This document shows positions 1-14,000 of a stretch of DNA of 64,000 bases, in pieces (within the stretch, counting starts at the first letter, position 1; every line of letters begins with the position of its first letter). The stretch covers positions 33,567,866 through 33,631,865 of the forward strand of contig CM076261.1 of assembly GCA_038380795.1 (NCBI GenBank), read 5' to 3'. The notes under the pieces were generated by a model. That model ran no database searches and had not been told where the DNA came from. It was given only the letters and a program-made list of their open reading frames with translations. Made by a program: the position numbers and the translations under genes. The DNA comes from Pyrocephalus nanus. Taxonomy: Eukaryota; Chordata; Aves; Passeriformes; Tyrannidae.

Positions 1-837
1 AAACTGTCATAGAGTATAAGGTTAAATAATAACTTGGTAGTTGCTGACAGGATGAAAATACAACTTCAAGTTACCTTAGAGGATTGCAATGTTAAAAAAC
101 ACACTCCAAGGGAAATTTGTATATGTAAATGACAGTATAATGAACTGGAGCAAGAATACCATATGCATATGAAGAATTTTGTTATATAAGCATGAGTAAC
201 AAATCACTTGTTTCAGTATCATTCTTTTTTTGTTACCCTTTTTGTATAAAAACTCCACTTGTTTCCTAAAAAGGGTGCCAGCTTCGTTAGATGCTTGACA
301 CCCTATTCTGCAAAATGGTAATAAAATCAAAAGTCAGTTTGTTAATTGGCTCTTTCATACTGGGTGAAAGAATATAGCTTTAAGGACAACAGTATATGAT
401 TGAAGGCATATGAGTATTACAAAAATAGTTAAACAAAATTAAAGCTGAGAACATGTTGGGGTAGCTTTGCAATATATAAAAGGTTGTAGAAGTTTTTAAT
501 ATTGTTTGAAGTGAACATGCTTCCAAAATGACGTTGTAATTCTTTGTGTAAACTTTAAGAACACTTTACTTTTGAAAATAATAATAATAATAAAAAAATC
601 TATGGAATTTTTTTCTTGTATGAAAATAGTAGAATTTAAATTTGATTAATATGTGCTGTAAAATACACCATCATGTTTGTATATAACAAGAAAAGCAGGA
701 CAGCAAGTCTGTTTCTGTCATTTATTTTGATCCTACCTAAAATAGAGGATGCAAATACCATTGCTATCTTCCTGTCTTTGACTTCAAGTGGCTCATTCAG
801 GTTCTAATTACGTTGTAAGGTAAACATAAACGTTCCC
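1..837. other. AT-rich unique sequence, no gene seen
   Basis: No splice-flanked open frame, RNA gene or recognisable repeat is visible. A short AAT run lies near 578-592. The open frame on the minus strand at 76-330 lacks coding character (Ile, Leu and Phe rich, as expected of AT-rich noncoding DNA). Confidence 0.5.
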
Positions 838-1190
838 AAGAATGCCAAGGCGGTGGAAAGATTACAAAACAGGGTTTATTTCAGAGGCACTTTTTTCACT
901 GCGGCACCTCGTGCCTCCAGGGGTAAAGAGTTCCTGCCCCCTCAGGGCCCCTTTTATCCCATCTGTTTCTCCCCTGCCTTCCGAAAACGTCTGTGCATGT
1001 CTGTTAGGGCTCTCTCTCTGCTCTCACATATCAGAGAGAGAGGGAGGCTGAGAACTTCTCTTGCTAGGCAGGGAGAAGCACTGAAACTGCATTTGAGAGA
1101 GTTACCATTTAGGCAGAAAGCTTTCCTAGAGAAATCCGAGTTCCTAACTTTCTGTTACAAATTCTTCCAAAATTTTATCTATCCCTACAT
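838..1190 (-). mobile_element. Probable solo LTR of an endogenous retrovirus, minus strand
   Basis: This block is clearly richer in G and C than its surroundings. Read on the minus strand it has LTR-like order: pyrimidine- and purine-rich upstream segments, a TATA-like AT patch (complement of 951-959) and, about 75 bp further on, a polyadenylation-signal-like AATAAA (complement of TTTATT near 875-880). A small palindrome, GGCACCTCGTGCC, lies at 903-915. The two open frames at 842-1051 and 853-1200 overlap in different frames and I regard them as by-products of its base composition. The ends are not certain: I could not find a clean TG...CA pair or a target-site duplication. The family assignment is from general resemblance to avian LTRs only. 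Confidence 0.45.
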
Positions 1191-4100
1191 ATGTATTTAA
1201 GACTTTCTCTGTAAATCAAATAACTCAGTTTTGTGGCCCTGGTTTGCTTTTTATTCATGCTATGAACCTCCATTTATCAGTTATAGAACAGCAGTGAATC
1301 TGAAGTCATCTCATCCCTAGAAAAATGAGACCAGTTCCTTGAGTTTGTTTCTGACTCCTCAGATTTTGAGCAAAACTTAAAGAAGGAAAACAATTGGTGT
1401 CCTGGTAGTCAAGAAGTAATTTGAACAGAGGTTTTTTCCACCCAACTCAGATACTCTGGTTATCCTAGAGATGTTTCATTACTTCATGGCCTTATAAAGC
1501 AAGTGATGGTAGTGTACTATACCATAAGGATGTTATAAAACTGCTATTTTTCTATAGTTATTTTTGTTATTGTATTAGAGAAATGTTAATTTAATGACAG
1601 CAAATTTAAACAACTATATAAATATTTTTGAAAGGTTGAATTCTTGCTACAGCATTTCAGAAACCTATGTTAATAGAACTTCCTCAAATAATACAGGTTA
1701 TACTCAGCAACCCACGGTGACATGCTGATAAAATCTCTTATGCTCTGTTCTTTACAGTTTTGAAAAGAAAGTTCTTTCGGTTTTACCTCAGCAGAATTAG
1801 ATTTTAATCTTTTGAGGCAGGAACAACTCATTGCACAGTGGGACTGAAACTACTTATCCTGATTGCTGTCTGTGAGACATACTGTGGTATTCATAATTAT
1901 AAATAAAAATCTATTTTTAATTAAAACAACTTAATCCTGTTTATTTGCATATATTCTACATCATATAAATTGTAGACCAGAACCACTGCAAAGCGAGGTG
2001 ATGGGAATGTAAGCATCTGCTAACATAAATATTATTCTTAGAATGTTGAAACTTAATTGCATAGACTGAGTTCTTTATGCAAAGAATTTCAAGCCACATT
2101 GACTCTTCTCACACTGATAAGTAATAGGTGATGAAGACATGCAAGTAAAGGTGGAGAGACATATAATAAGGGCAAGAAAAGGGGAAGAAACATCTGGCAA
2201 TTCAATTTGTGAAGCAAAAATACAATGAAATGTGAAGATGTAATAAAGAAAATTGAAAGAACTGTCACAGTTAATAGGATGTCGTATGTATATTTTTTGT
2301 ATAACATTTTTAAACTAAATTTAAAATCCTTTTACCACTTTTGAAGGAATTCTTGCTTCATTACAGTTCCACTCTGAGTGTACTTATCAACATCCATGAA
2401 GAGCAACCAAGTTCATTACATCAGGGCACATACTGCTTACTTTGAAGAATCTTGTTTTCAAAAAGTCAGTCATCTTCACAGACAAAGCTCAGCAAAAACA
2501 AAACCGTTTTCCAGATCAGTACTTGCAGACTATTTTTATTCTTTACCAACATGTGATGATACTCCATAAATCAGAGGTGATCAATAGATACATTTTGAGC
2601 TATGTGCAGAAGGTACTGGAAAAAGAAAACCAAAGTCACCAAATTGCCCTGTTTTAAGAAGCACATCTATTTTAGTCTCATCTTCCAGCAAAATATACAA
2701 ATGTTTACCTTTTTATAGCTATGGAGCTCCTATTTACATTTTTCAAAGTGTCACTTCTTGCTTTATCTCCTGCCAGATTATTGAAGTATGTTGCACATGT
2801 CCTGTGATTCCACAATGTGGTTGTTGAGACAAGTGAGGTAGAGCAGGGATTGCTTTTTGACCATCTTTCGACAAGGTAGTTTCCTTAATCTGGAATGAAT
2901 ATAGAAATGAGATGAATCTGTGTTTAAAGCAAGGTGAATCTACTACCCAAGGCAGGTGCTCTATATGAAGATTGCTGGACGTATAGAAGTCTTTTTACCT
3001 TGTTAATCCTAATAGGAAACAATAAGCATGAGTATGTGTGGAAGGGAATAGGGTTCATAAGAGCATTATTATTAAAAACAAACAGTTTTCAGACAAGTTG
3101 TGATAAGAGGAGTGAGAAGAGCAGCCAGAGTTATTATTAATGGAAAGGATGACATATAATTAAGTCAGCTAACTTGCATATTACTATCTTTAGAACACTT
3201 GGGGAAAGTAGAAAATGGTTCTGAGCATCCCTCTTTTGTACAGCTAAGCAGTATCATCTGTGCTAGTCATTTTACCAGCTGCCACTTATTGGTAGGGGAT
3301 AGCTTTTTAATAGGCAGCTATTCCTACAGCAGCCATAAAGATGCTCCCTGTGGAACATGTCACGTGAAAGAAAATGAAGATATCACAATCTGAAAAACAT
3401 GATTGATCCTGGGGAGAAAACTCTCACACTAACATTTTGTCTAATTTGCCAACTAAAAGGCATGTGAATAAGAGTAAAATGACTTCTATACATTCAGAAT
3501 AGAGCACAGTTTTAGATTAAGGCTCCCATTACGTAAAGCATCTCCATAAGATAATATCTAAAGGCATGCTTAAAGTACACATTCTGAACAAGAATAGACT
3601 GAAAGTTGTGACTTAGGGGGGTTTTTGTTCTGAATAAAAATCCAATTCAGTAGGTATTTATATGGAAGAGAAACACTGGTGCTTTTCTTGTTATTTAGTT
3701 CAGAATAGGTATGCCTTATAATACGATGGAGGTTTTAATGTGAGATGGGATGTGATAGACATCTGCTGTGGAGGTTCTGCTGGGTAAAGAAAAAATCAGA
3801 AGAAAACACAGATTTCTGGATTCTGAATCTTCCTGAGTTCATATAATTGTAAGAGTGAGAAGCCCCTGCCTTTCACAGAGCTACCAGCCTTTCTCTTTTG
3901 AAGGCAGCTGCTTTGGCTGGAAACATGGACTCAAACGAAGTGAAGCACATTGATGAATTTCCTCAGAAGCCACTATGACTTATAACTATGATTGTAAATC
4001 CCTTTCTCTCCTGTGTCTTCTAAGGGCTTTCTCTTCCTCCTGTGTAACATAGAATAGCTTTCAGAAGAAAAATATGGTGCTTCTCTGCTGAAATACCACA

Positions 4101-7100
4101 ATTAGAGTGTGAGTACTGAAAGAAAAACATCTTAAAACATAAACAGTCAGAAGTCTCTCCTCTAAATAATTAACCCCCTTATATTTCATTCAGTTTAGAA
4201 GGATTCAAATGAAAGGAAATACCTTTTCAGTCCTCTGAGGTGGCTTTTTTCATTGAAAGGTAAAATACCAGGTAGATTTTACTGCTCTCTTGTGATCTTG
4301 CAGAGGTGAAGGTACAGGATGTTGTAAGGAGTATTTTGTATAGAGATGCTATATATGTAGTCTGCTTATAATACTTTATATAATATACAATGGTATATAG
4401 TATTGTACTCTGTATAACACTTCTTTCTTACATCAGAATATCATAAATATATATATATTCAACCCTTGAATAGATTGACAAATATCTATACCTCTATTTG
4501 TTTTTCTTTTTTTAATACTGTGCACAATTAATTGTTGCATGTAAACTGAAATATACCCTGGTACTTTTTCATAGCAATATACTAAAAGCAGACAGTTATA
4601 GACATCTGAAAAAAATCTACCATGACTAATATTTGTTATGATAGTGGCAATGAACTGCAAGTACCATGGTGTTGGGAAAAATAAAATGGCAGGGGTAGGG
4701 GAAATGAACTCCTCAAGACAAAGGCTGCAGGACAAACTTGCTATGAAATGCTCTGTTTCTTGTCAAATATGTTACCAAATGAGGTTTATAACAGGAAAGC
4801 ATTATTAAATAACATGATTTTGGGTGGAATTTCTTTAAGAAATAAAGAACAGAGCTTAATTCCTAGAGGCTATGATGGGACAGTTGCAAGTGTATTACAC
4901 AGAATGCTCAGTTGTCTGGTTCTCCCAGTAACCCCTAGCAAGAATATGACCAAGCAAGGACACTGCAGCCCCTTTTCAGTTTGCCTTTCTTCAGATGGAA
5001 ATTAGGTTGGGTGGCAAGGTATGTGCACACATATGTGTTTTGAGCCATGATGCCATTGGATCTCCTAGCTAAATGTGGTATTTAGAGAGACTTTTCTGGT
5101 CCTTTAGTTTAGGCAGAACTGGAGTGATTTGGTAGTTACAATATCTGTTTCAGAATTTTAAGAGAATTTGCAGCTAGAGCTACTTCTTCTACTACTATAG
5201 AAGAAATTTGGGGCTTGACCTGGACTTGCAACATCCAGCTGGCTGCACAGAGGACCTCTTTTTAACCTGCAAGTAATCACAGATGTCGTTAATTTTTTTT
5301 TTTTTTTTTAAATACCAAAAAGTAAATAAAAGTTATATCTCTTCTTTTCCTCCCCTCTCCAGACAAATTCTCACAGAAAACAGTACAGCAGGATGTTGGT
5401 AGGCTTGACAATACCAGGCAAGAGTGAATGCAGGGGAAGGTGATTTCAGATTATTTCAGACTGTCAGGGCTTTGGTCTTCCTAACATAAGATTCCTGCTA
5501 TTCTCTGACAGATTTCTTTATTTGTCCATGTTGAATGTACTTTATCATTTGTGTTCCAAACACTGTTAAAATTTTACTCATTAGAGAACCAGTTTGATAT
5601 AGAATATTGCAAAAGTTAATGTTCCATTACACAATAAACTAAAATATCGTTATCTTGTTAGTATTTACAATAAATGACAATTCATTACCCTATTATGAAG
5701 CATCTGGTCTCAAGTCAAGAACTTTGTCATAGTGAAAATGTTAGGATATTTAGAGCTATGTCACACACTGACATACCAAATGTCCTAAATTTTTATACTC
5801 TTAATACAGTGAAGTATTAATCATCTGGATGTTGGAGACATCCATGGTCAAAATAAATATTTACTTAATAATTTAACCATAGTTTTGCCATAAGCTGCAT
5901 GGGAAAGATAAAGTGAGCTTTGAGATATGACTAATTAGCTGCTACTTGTCATCTAAGGCTGGAAGACTAAAAGAAGAATGGTTGGTGTTAGTAAATGCCA
6001 GAAAAAAACTTCTGTTGCCAGCTAATGTAGAAAGTTCTGGGTTTGCTTAGGATAGGAGTTAAACTGCATTCTAAAACAGAAGGAAGTGTGACTTTGGGAA
6101 AAAAAGAGCTGAAAATGTGGTCAAAACCTTTCTTGTATATTTGGATATCAATGACCAAAAGCTGTAAGATTTTATACTTTGTTTGCACTATAATTTTTTC
6201 TTGGTTTATGAAAAAAATAAGAATAGTATGCATGAAATGAGGTCATTTGCATAAGGTTGAACAGAAGGCTGTCATGGAGGTGGAGCAAGAAACAGATGGA
6301 CTTAGATACCAGTGGTTTGGACAGAACAGAAAGGCAAATTCAAGCTTGAGAAGAATGCCAGTAAATCAGTGACTGCTGGAGTACACTTCTCTCTACTCTT
6401 GGAATGGTCCTGATATGCCTAACTGTATATTTTAGACAGTGTGATGGTAATCAACATGAGGTTTTTAGACAGTTGATTTAATTCTAGTGTTTAAAAAAAA
6501 ATGTCTTAGTTCAAGAAAATAGTCTGCTGGATGTATAAGCACTTTGGCAGCAGAGTCTGATCAATCTTCATGTCTTACACAAGAAGAGCCATTTAAATTA
6601 AACTTAGTAGAAGGTTTTATTCTGCGAAGTAACTCTAATTATTTGATTCAGCAAAGGATTTCTTACTGTGCTTCTGGAAAGAGAAGAGTATGACTTATTT
6701 ATGTTTTTATTTTTAATGTTACAAAAAAAAAAAAAATGCCAGTTGTTAAAATATATGTTTTGGGCATTGTAAATGCCAAGAAGAAAACCTAAAATCTGTA
6801 GTGCTCTTCCCCATATGTAATTATTGTCACACAACTCTAGTGGTGTTCTGAACACAACGCTGTTAATGGGTTGTGAAACTTTTGTAGTCCTAAACAATAG
6901 ACTAGTTCCAGATAGCATGGAATTGATCTTCTGGCTTTAAGGTTATCTAAGAGTAAACGACAATCAGCACTTGATCCACTTCATTTCCTTGTCAAGAAAC
7001 TCTTGCAGTCATTTCCTCTCTTGCTGATTCAGAAGGAGGATAATAACCAGCTAGGGGTATCAGATTCCATCATCAGATCCACTGGAAAAAATATACCAGT

Positions 7101-7656
7101 TCAAACATGTTGATAAATCATAAGGCTGTCTGGATAATGCCTATGAGTAGTAAAAAAAAATCTTGTCTCTCAAGTCAGTCAATTGGTTCATCTGGGTAGA
7201 AAGTCACTGCGGAATTCCTGGACCACCCAGGGAACTCAAGACTAAATGCACTGTGTGTGCACACAGGCACAGGCCTGACACGCAGCCAGACCAAGTGATA
7301 ACTATAGGACAACTGAATTCTTTGTTGTGGTTACAACATAAACTTTGCAGTTTTTGTCATGTGGGATTAAGTAACATGAAGGATGATAAAGTGACATCCC
7401 TCCTCAGGAAATTTTTTTGTCCTCATTCCTCATCTGAAAGAATTCATCTTTTTCTATAGCCCTGAAAAGCCTGCAAGTGACTCTGAATGTAGGTCTGAGG
7501 ATTCACTGGTCCCTCTGGAAGTATTTGTTACCTTATTTGTCATATATTTTTGTGTTGTTTGGAGACCTGGTTTACATCTTGCAATTACTATAATTTTGGT
7601 TTAAATCCTGAACTCTAAACAAGCGCCCAGTGATGGGACATAGCACATTGAAAATT
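1191..7656. other. Unique AT-rich sequence, no gene seen
   Basis: About 6.5 kb without an exon, RNA gene or transposon that I can support. It includes a T17 run at 5293-5309 and an A14 run at 6723-6736. The open frames here are short, mostly lack coding bias and overlap on opposite strands (for example 5988-6233 and 6043-6240). Confidence 0.5.
5293..5309. repeat. T17 homopolymer
   Basis: Seventeen consecutive T bases followed by AAATA. Probably replication slippage; no LINE or retrocopy body is attached that I can see. Confidence 0.9.
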
Positions 7657-7695
7657 AAACAAAACAAAACAAAGCAAACAAAACAACAACAAAAA
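7657..7695. repeat. AAAAC-type simple repeat
   Basis: Imperfect repeats of AAAAC/AAAC with some CAA triplets. A simple repeat lying about 140 bp before a CR1 3' end. Confidence 0.85.
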
Positions 7696-7837
7696 TTACA
7701 GAGTTGCTTAGGTATAGACCTACTAGAAAAAATACTCCCCTAAAAGAAGGAAACCTTGTCAGTTGCCATTAACTGAAACTGGCTGTGAGGTATTGATTTA
7801 AGGCAAAAGAAATTTACCAGCCTTTAACCTAATTTAA

Positions 7838-8024
7838 CATTGGTATGTGTTGCCCCAAGAGAAACTGCAGAAAATCTGCCCTTGGAGGTTTTTAGAGCCC
7901 AGCTGGACAAAGTTCTGAGCAATCTGCTCTAGTCAGTGTTGACTACTCTGCTTAAAAAGTGGATATGCGGATTTCTTGAAGTCCCTTCCAAGCTGATTCA
8001 TTCTATGATTCCATGATTCTATGA
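7838..8024 (+). mobile_element. CR1 LINE, 5'-truncated 3' end
   Basis: CR1 is the main LINE of bird genomes. It moves by target-primed reverse transcription, so most copies are short 3' pieces. Here the sequence carries the typical last part of the element: a segment reading as 'leave a few residues, GGAGGTTTTTAGAGCCCAGC', then CTTCCAAGCTGATTCATTC, and it ends with three octamer-like units (ATTCTATG, ATTCCATG, ATTCTATG) at 7999-8023. The octamer tail is the CR1 3' hallmark and fixes the plus orientation. The copy has many differences from what I remember of CR1 and is an old insertion with no coding capacity. Confidence 0.9.
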
Positions 8025-11000
8025 GAATTGCAGAAAATAAGCAATGGAAGTAAGGAGATAGCCATCTGAAGATATGGGAAAATATTTTTTAATAGCTTAA
8101 ATCTAACTTTTCTTCCCCTTGTTTTTTACCTCAAAATGGGAGAAAATATTTCAGTGGATTTTCTGCTATAGTAAAAATTGAATATTAAGTAGAATATTGT
8201 ATGCAAGACTTTTTTTATATCATCAAAAAGACAGACTTGGTTTAGTCCTTTTTAAAGTACATGTTCGCACTGTACACAATGTCATTTGCTCAAGATGAAA
8301 AATAAAAATTGAGAACATCCATCAAAAACAGAAGAAAAGGCCATAGAAAGTGGAAATAATACTATGAAAAGTTTGACCTTTGTTTACTTCACCTTTGCAA
8401 CTATAGGACTATAGCATCTTTTTCATAAGGAGTTTCCGTGTAATAGAGTCACTTCTGCAGAAAATCTGGAATAATATTAAGATTAATCTAGTTCAAAAAG
8501 GACTGCTTTATCTACTTTACAGGACAGGATCAGGTCCATAAATCAAAGCAACTCCGATCTGAAGGGGAAAAGATTTTCCAATGTCATACACATTCCTAAT
8601 AGAATGAATTGCCTAAGGAAGGTATTTATGAAAACACTAACCAAAAGTGTGACGCAGGAGAAATCTTCTGTTGAAATTGGGGTAATATATCAAAGTGACA
8701 GAAATAAGATGTAAGGTTTCTTTTAATCAGTAAGTTCTGTGTAATTAAATGTCGTGTAACCAGAGACTTTTACTGTTAAGAAATGAAAATATAGATGTGT
8801 TTACATGTTTGCTATCACACATCTTTGGTAAGAGTGAAAAATAAAATTACAAGAGAGGGAAAAGTATATTTGTTTTCTTCATGGGTAAAGCATAAAGACA
8901 GAGCTTTGTTCCATGCATTTTGTTAGAATCAGTCTGTGCTCTTTAAACTAGAAGTTCTCTGCCTGCAAAACAAAACATGGTAGAGAGGAAACACATAACT
9001 TCACTTAGAAGCAGAGATAAAAGTACTTGTGAGTGTTTCCATGTCTTTGATAATTATTTTGCCATTCACAGAAAATGTTCAGTGTGAAATAAACAAATTC
9101 ATGGAATATTTCACAGTTACTCTTGAAACTTAGCAAAATATATGAGGAAAAATGATTTCTGTCGAAGTGTTAAAAATGCTATCTTCAAATCGTTGCTATT
9201 AAAACCTGAATATCTCAGCCATGAGAGCTAAAAGTCTGTTTCCATTGCTGATAAAATAAACAAAAACCAGTAAAAACATTTCTATAATCAATAGAAAGTC
9301 AACTTTCATGAGGTCCTGAGGTTATAAACCACCTTGATGTATGTCTGACCCTGAAATGCCATCTGATTTCCATGAATTTCTGAATATATCTGACTTCATA
9401 TTCTGCTGTTTTTTCAAGGGTGCTCATTTAAAGCTCTTTAAAATGGTTTTTGCCAAAATTCAAAACTCCTTGTTTGGTGGAAATCCTCAAATCAACCCAT
9501 AATCAGTCTGAAGACTGACTGAAAGGTTTAACTCCTATTTTAGCTTGCTTACAGAGAAAACTGTTAGCTTTCTGCAGTGCTGCTAAGTAACCTTCTCCTT
9601 TGTTAATTTTTCCCTTTGCAGCAGTCTGTCTCATTTCCTTCTCTATTGACTTGAATTACAATGACAAGAGGGAAGGGAGGTATGCAACATTATCATACTG
9701 ATTCATAGGTAGGAAAGCAAATGTTTTAATGCCATCTCCCAAGGGTTGAAGTCTTTCACCTTTACTTATGTCTGTATGCTGAGGGGAAAATAATGGTGAG
9801 AATGTGAGATAATACAGAAATATAAGCTAGAATTAGTCTGGGAAACTGTCAACAACATACTCTATTCAGACAGCTGTTTCGGAATACTGTTGTTTAAGGA
9901 AGTTGGCAGAGAAGGATGCCTTTGATTAATATGCTCTCTACAGTTCTCTCTACTTCTAAAGCTGACTGTAGACTTGCACTAAGATATTTTCAGCCTATAT
10001 CTGTCTCAAATTAAACCCCGTGGCTCCTGGTAAAGAACTATGAAATTTATATCTCTCTGGATTGAAAGTGTCTTTGGGAATGCTCAAGAATGTAAAGCTG
10101 TATATGTCTTCCTCTTTGTTCCTTGAAATCTTTAAAACTGGACAAATCCACCAGTTGGTGTGTGTAATGCACAGATATAGTCCCAGTCTCCTTGTAGTTC
10201 TATTCACCAGGATTTTCATAGACAGCACTTTTTGGACACTAGTTTTAAAAAGAAAATCCTACTTCCTGGCATAAAAACTTATGGTTTTCCAAGTATAAGA
10301 AACAGATATCTGCTAATTCTCTATATTCCTTCTGGGTGTATTTGAAGAATGCTGAAATAAAACTTTTACAGACTTTAATTAAGACAATTCTACCCCATCA
10401 GAAAATTCTGTAGTCCATTTTGGAGCGTGTTATCCTTTACCTTGGGACCTATGAGGAAAAGAGTCAAATTTTCAGACTTGATTTAGTGACAGTATGATCA
10501 GGTCTAGGGTCAAAAGCCCTAGAAAAGTTGAGTTTTCAGTTGTGTGAGAATATCAGTGGGAGTTGAACATTTTAAAAATTGTATTCTGTGCCACAAAAAT
10601 GACTATGGGTTTTATATTATGTTTTGAGTCACCACTGTGAATCATTGTAGCTTTTTGTTTTCACCTGTGCACTTCCCACAGCAAGTTATTTATAGCACTC
10701 AATTCCTGCATTTAGGTTGCTGTGTGACAGCTTTGTTTCTACTCAGGTATTTTATTATTGCTGTTGGACAGGTGGGTTTGCAGAATTTCATCCAAAAATT
10801 GCATCCTGAGTAAAACTGTCCCAGACAAAAGGACTTAAGTTGAACTTGACTTAATTGTGAACTGGAGGTTACAGCCTGTGAAAATCTTCCACATCAACTT
10901 AAAGACTAAAATGCCGGTATGATATTTATGGGCAATAGTCCACTTTTGTTTGACAAAGCATAAAAATTTTCTCAACGGAAATTGCAATCTTACAGTTCTC

Positions 11001-14000
11001 TCTCTGGCTATCTACTTTGGAATCACCTTCTCTGCAAATGCACACACCACAAAAAATCACCATCTGGTCAGAGAAGCCTGCTAACAGGCTCAAGAGAATT
11101 AGCTACCTAACCTTGCTAAGACCAGTGAAAATCCAAAGCCCTGTTTTATGGGTTCTGTACTTACCTCCTAGTGGCAGGAGAAGAAGTGAAAATAAAGCAG
11201 CATGATATGTCAGCTGGCCTAAAAACACAGATGTCCTGGAATTATACTGGCAATAGTGTTCACAACATATATTTTAGCATCTGGATTTTCACCACTTCAA
11301 TCTCTGCTTCATATCATCAGATTTTTTTCTTCAGGGAATTTCTGTTTGTCTTAGTATGTCTACCAATGGGATGTTTCGACTTCATTGATTTAAATAATGT
11401 CATATCCATATTTTTAATTGTTCTTTGTATTTATTGTCTTAGTGATAGGAAAATTCATTACTCCAAGATATGTTTTTGTAGCATATCTGCAGGCCATGGT
11501 AATACTTTTAAAACTTAAATCTGGGTAGAAGCATTTTAAAGCTATCAAACATACATAATGTCTTCACTGTTGTCTGCTGTTTCTCCTGGTAGTAATACTA
11601 TGTTGACACATCACGCAAGAAGCATTCATAAGAATTTAGCTCTTGTTTAAAAAATTGTAATTAAAAATATTGTCACTAGTCAACAAAACTTCATTTTTAA
11701 CTTACTTTCTAAAAGAAATATTATTTCACCCTCTGAAAACCTAGTGGACTTTCACTAAGAAACACAGCAAACTGCAAAAAAGTCTTTAAGAGCTTGTTTT
11801 CATTAATGGCATATTCATCAGTAAGGAAAGTGTTTACTGAATATATTTTCATCATAAATTATGTAAGAGGCTTTTTGAATGTTTAAGGAAGGAGAGGTCT
11901 TACTTAGTTACTGAAGAAAGCTTATAAACATCCTCATACACAGATCATAAAAAACATAAGCAAGGTAGAAAAAAAACTGCTCCATTATCAATTGTTTGTT
12001 GTTTAGGCAAGTCTCTGTGATTCCTTAACATACGTTGCTCTTTGGAGTAAAACAGAGAAGAAGCAAAAATTATCAGTGAAGAACCAAACCTTTATTTTAA
12101 GAAAAATAGCTTGCATATCACAGTTCAGAGCTTTTATAAAGTAGCATTCAGAAGAGGAGGATGAGATGAAGTCCCTATGATGTCTATTATTCACCATGTG
12201 GTGATATTAAACCCTATATGGTTTAATATTACCATAAATTGTGATAAAAAGTTTTGAAGATCACACTTTAGAGAGCTCTTGATGATAATACAAGACGGTT
12301 TTTTATTTCAGCCCCTCAGGAGGAGCTGAAACTAGAACTCAACAACAAAATACAGAGGGAGAGAAAGGATATCAAATTTTCTAACAAACCTTCCTAGCTC
12401 TCTTCCTTCAAGAATTACGTTTGGGACTTTTCTCTACTGTTTTAATCAACTCCAAAATTAATTTATAAAAACTATTTTTATTAATATTTCAACATAAATA
12501 TTTTGACCAGTCCTATTTATAGCATATGGATCTACTTTGTGGCTTGATATGACTGTAACCTTTTTCTAAGTGATATTATTCTGCTTGAAATTTTAGGATA
12601 CAACTCACTATCTACAATTACCTGTCAGGTTTTGTGTATCAGAACCAGCTTGGTTTGTTCTCCACCTGTGTAGCTTCTGACACAGAGAGCTGTATCAGTA
12701 TGGACTAGTGCTAGTATTCAAACCTGGACAAGATGGTTCACATACTTCAGTAGGGCAACAACAGGGTCACTGGTCATAGAGCTTCTTACCTTTTCTTTCA
12801 GAAAGCTATGCCTCTGCAAGGGCAAGCTCAGATTCTTTTTATCCATGGTTTACACATCAGCAGCTGTTCTCTAATTGGGTTCTTGATACAGTTCCCTTCC
12901 AGTCTGCAATTTGTCATCACAAAATCAAGAAAAGAGAGTAGATTAATTACAATGCCTACTCTTGACTTATGGCTTATTCAGTTCATTGCACCAGTAAGTA
13001 ATTCACACAGAGTATTTGCAGAATAAAGCTACATGTTTTATGAGGCCACTTTCCGAGATATCTTTAAAAATTCCTTTTATCAGATTGCTTGGTTATGCTA
13101 TTTTTGTAAGAAAACAGGAAAGTCTACGTGTTCTATTGTATTCATGCATATAAAAATCTCTAAGTACAATCTAAGCACAGAAATGTGTCCATAGAGATTT
13201 TCACATTCCCCAATGCTTTACATTAATACATATAAATACATATCTTATATGAGATTGCATGAAAATAATTTTAACTATAAGGAAATATAGGAATGGTTTA
13301 TGAGAACCATCTTAGGGTTTTGAGAGGGGTTGATTTTTACGTAATTATAGCAGCTTATCATGAATCTTGTGAAAAGTTTTGTTCCAGTATAACCTTTATC
13401 GCTTCCTTTTTTCTATGGCAAAAGAATGCATAATAATTTCCGCTTTGTTATTGCCCTCTCTGATCTGACCTTCAAATATTAGACTTTCTGCTTTTTGATC
13501 ATGCATATAATATGCACCTTGACTCACTTATGTGAAGCTATGTCATACAAAGGTCCTTTCATGATTCAAGCTTTGAGTGAAGTAATCATATTATATCTAT
13601 CATTTACACCAAAATAGCAGATCTTTTAGCCAAACTAAGCATGTTTCTTACTGATATAAAATAAAAGTGACAGAAATACAAAAAAATTGCAGCTTAAAGC
13701 AGAAAACCAATTGTAATGTATGCTCATTTTCAGACATTAGTGGTTGAGCAAAATCTCATTAGATTGTTTAGAAGCTAAAGTAATTGTCTTACAAGTACAC
13801 TTCAGTCCTTAGGCTATATTGTATTTCACGCTACAAGTGTTTTCAGAACTGGCTCAATTCCTGAAAAATGTACTTAGTACTATTAATTATTGTGTGTTAG
13901 CATAAAAAGCCAAAACATTTTCTTCCTTAGAGAACTATTTAGCCCAAATAACTGCAAATTATTAAGCATCAGGTATCTTTAATATACTTCATTATCAGTT

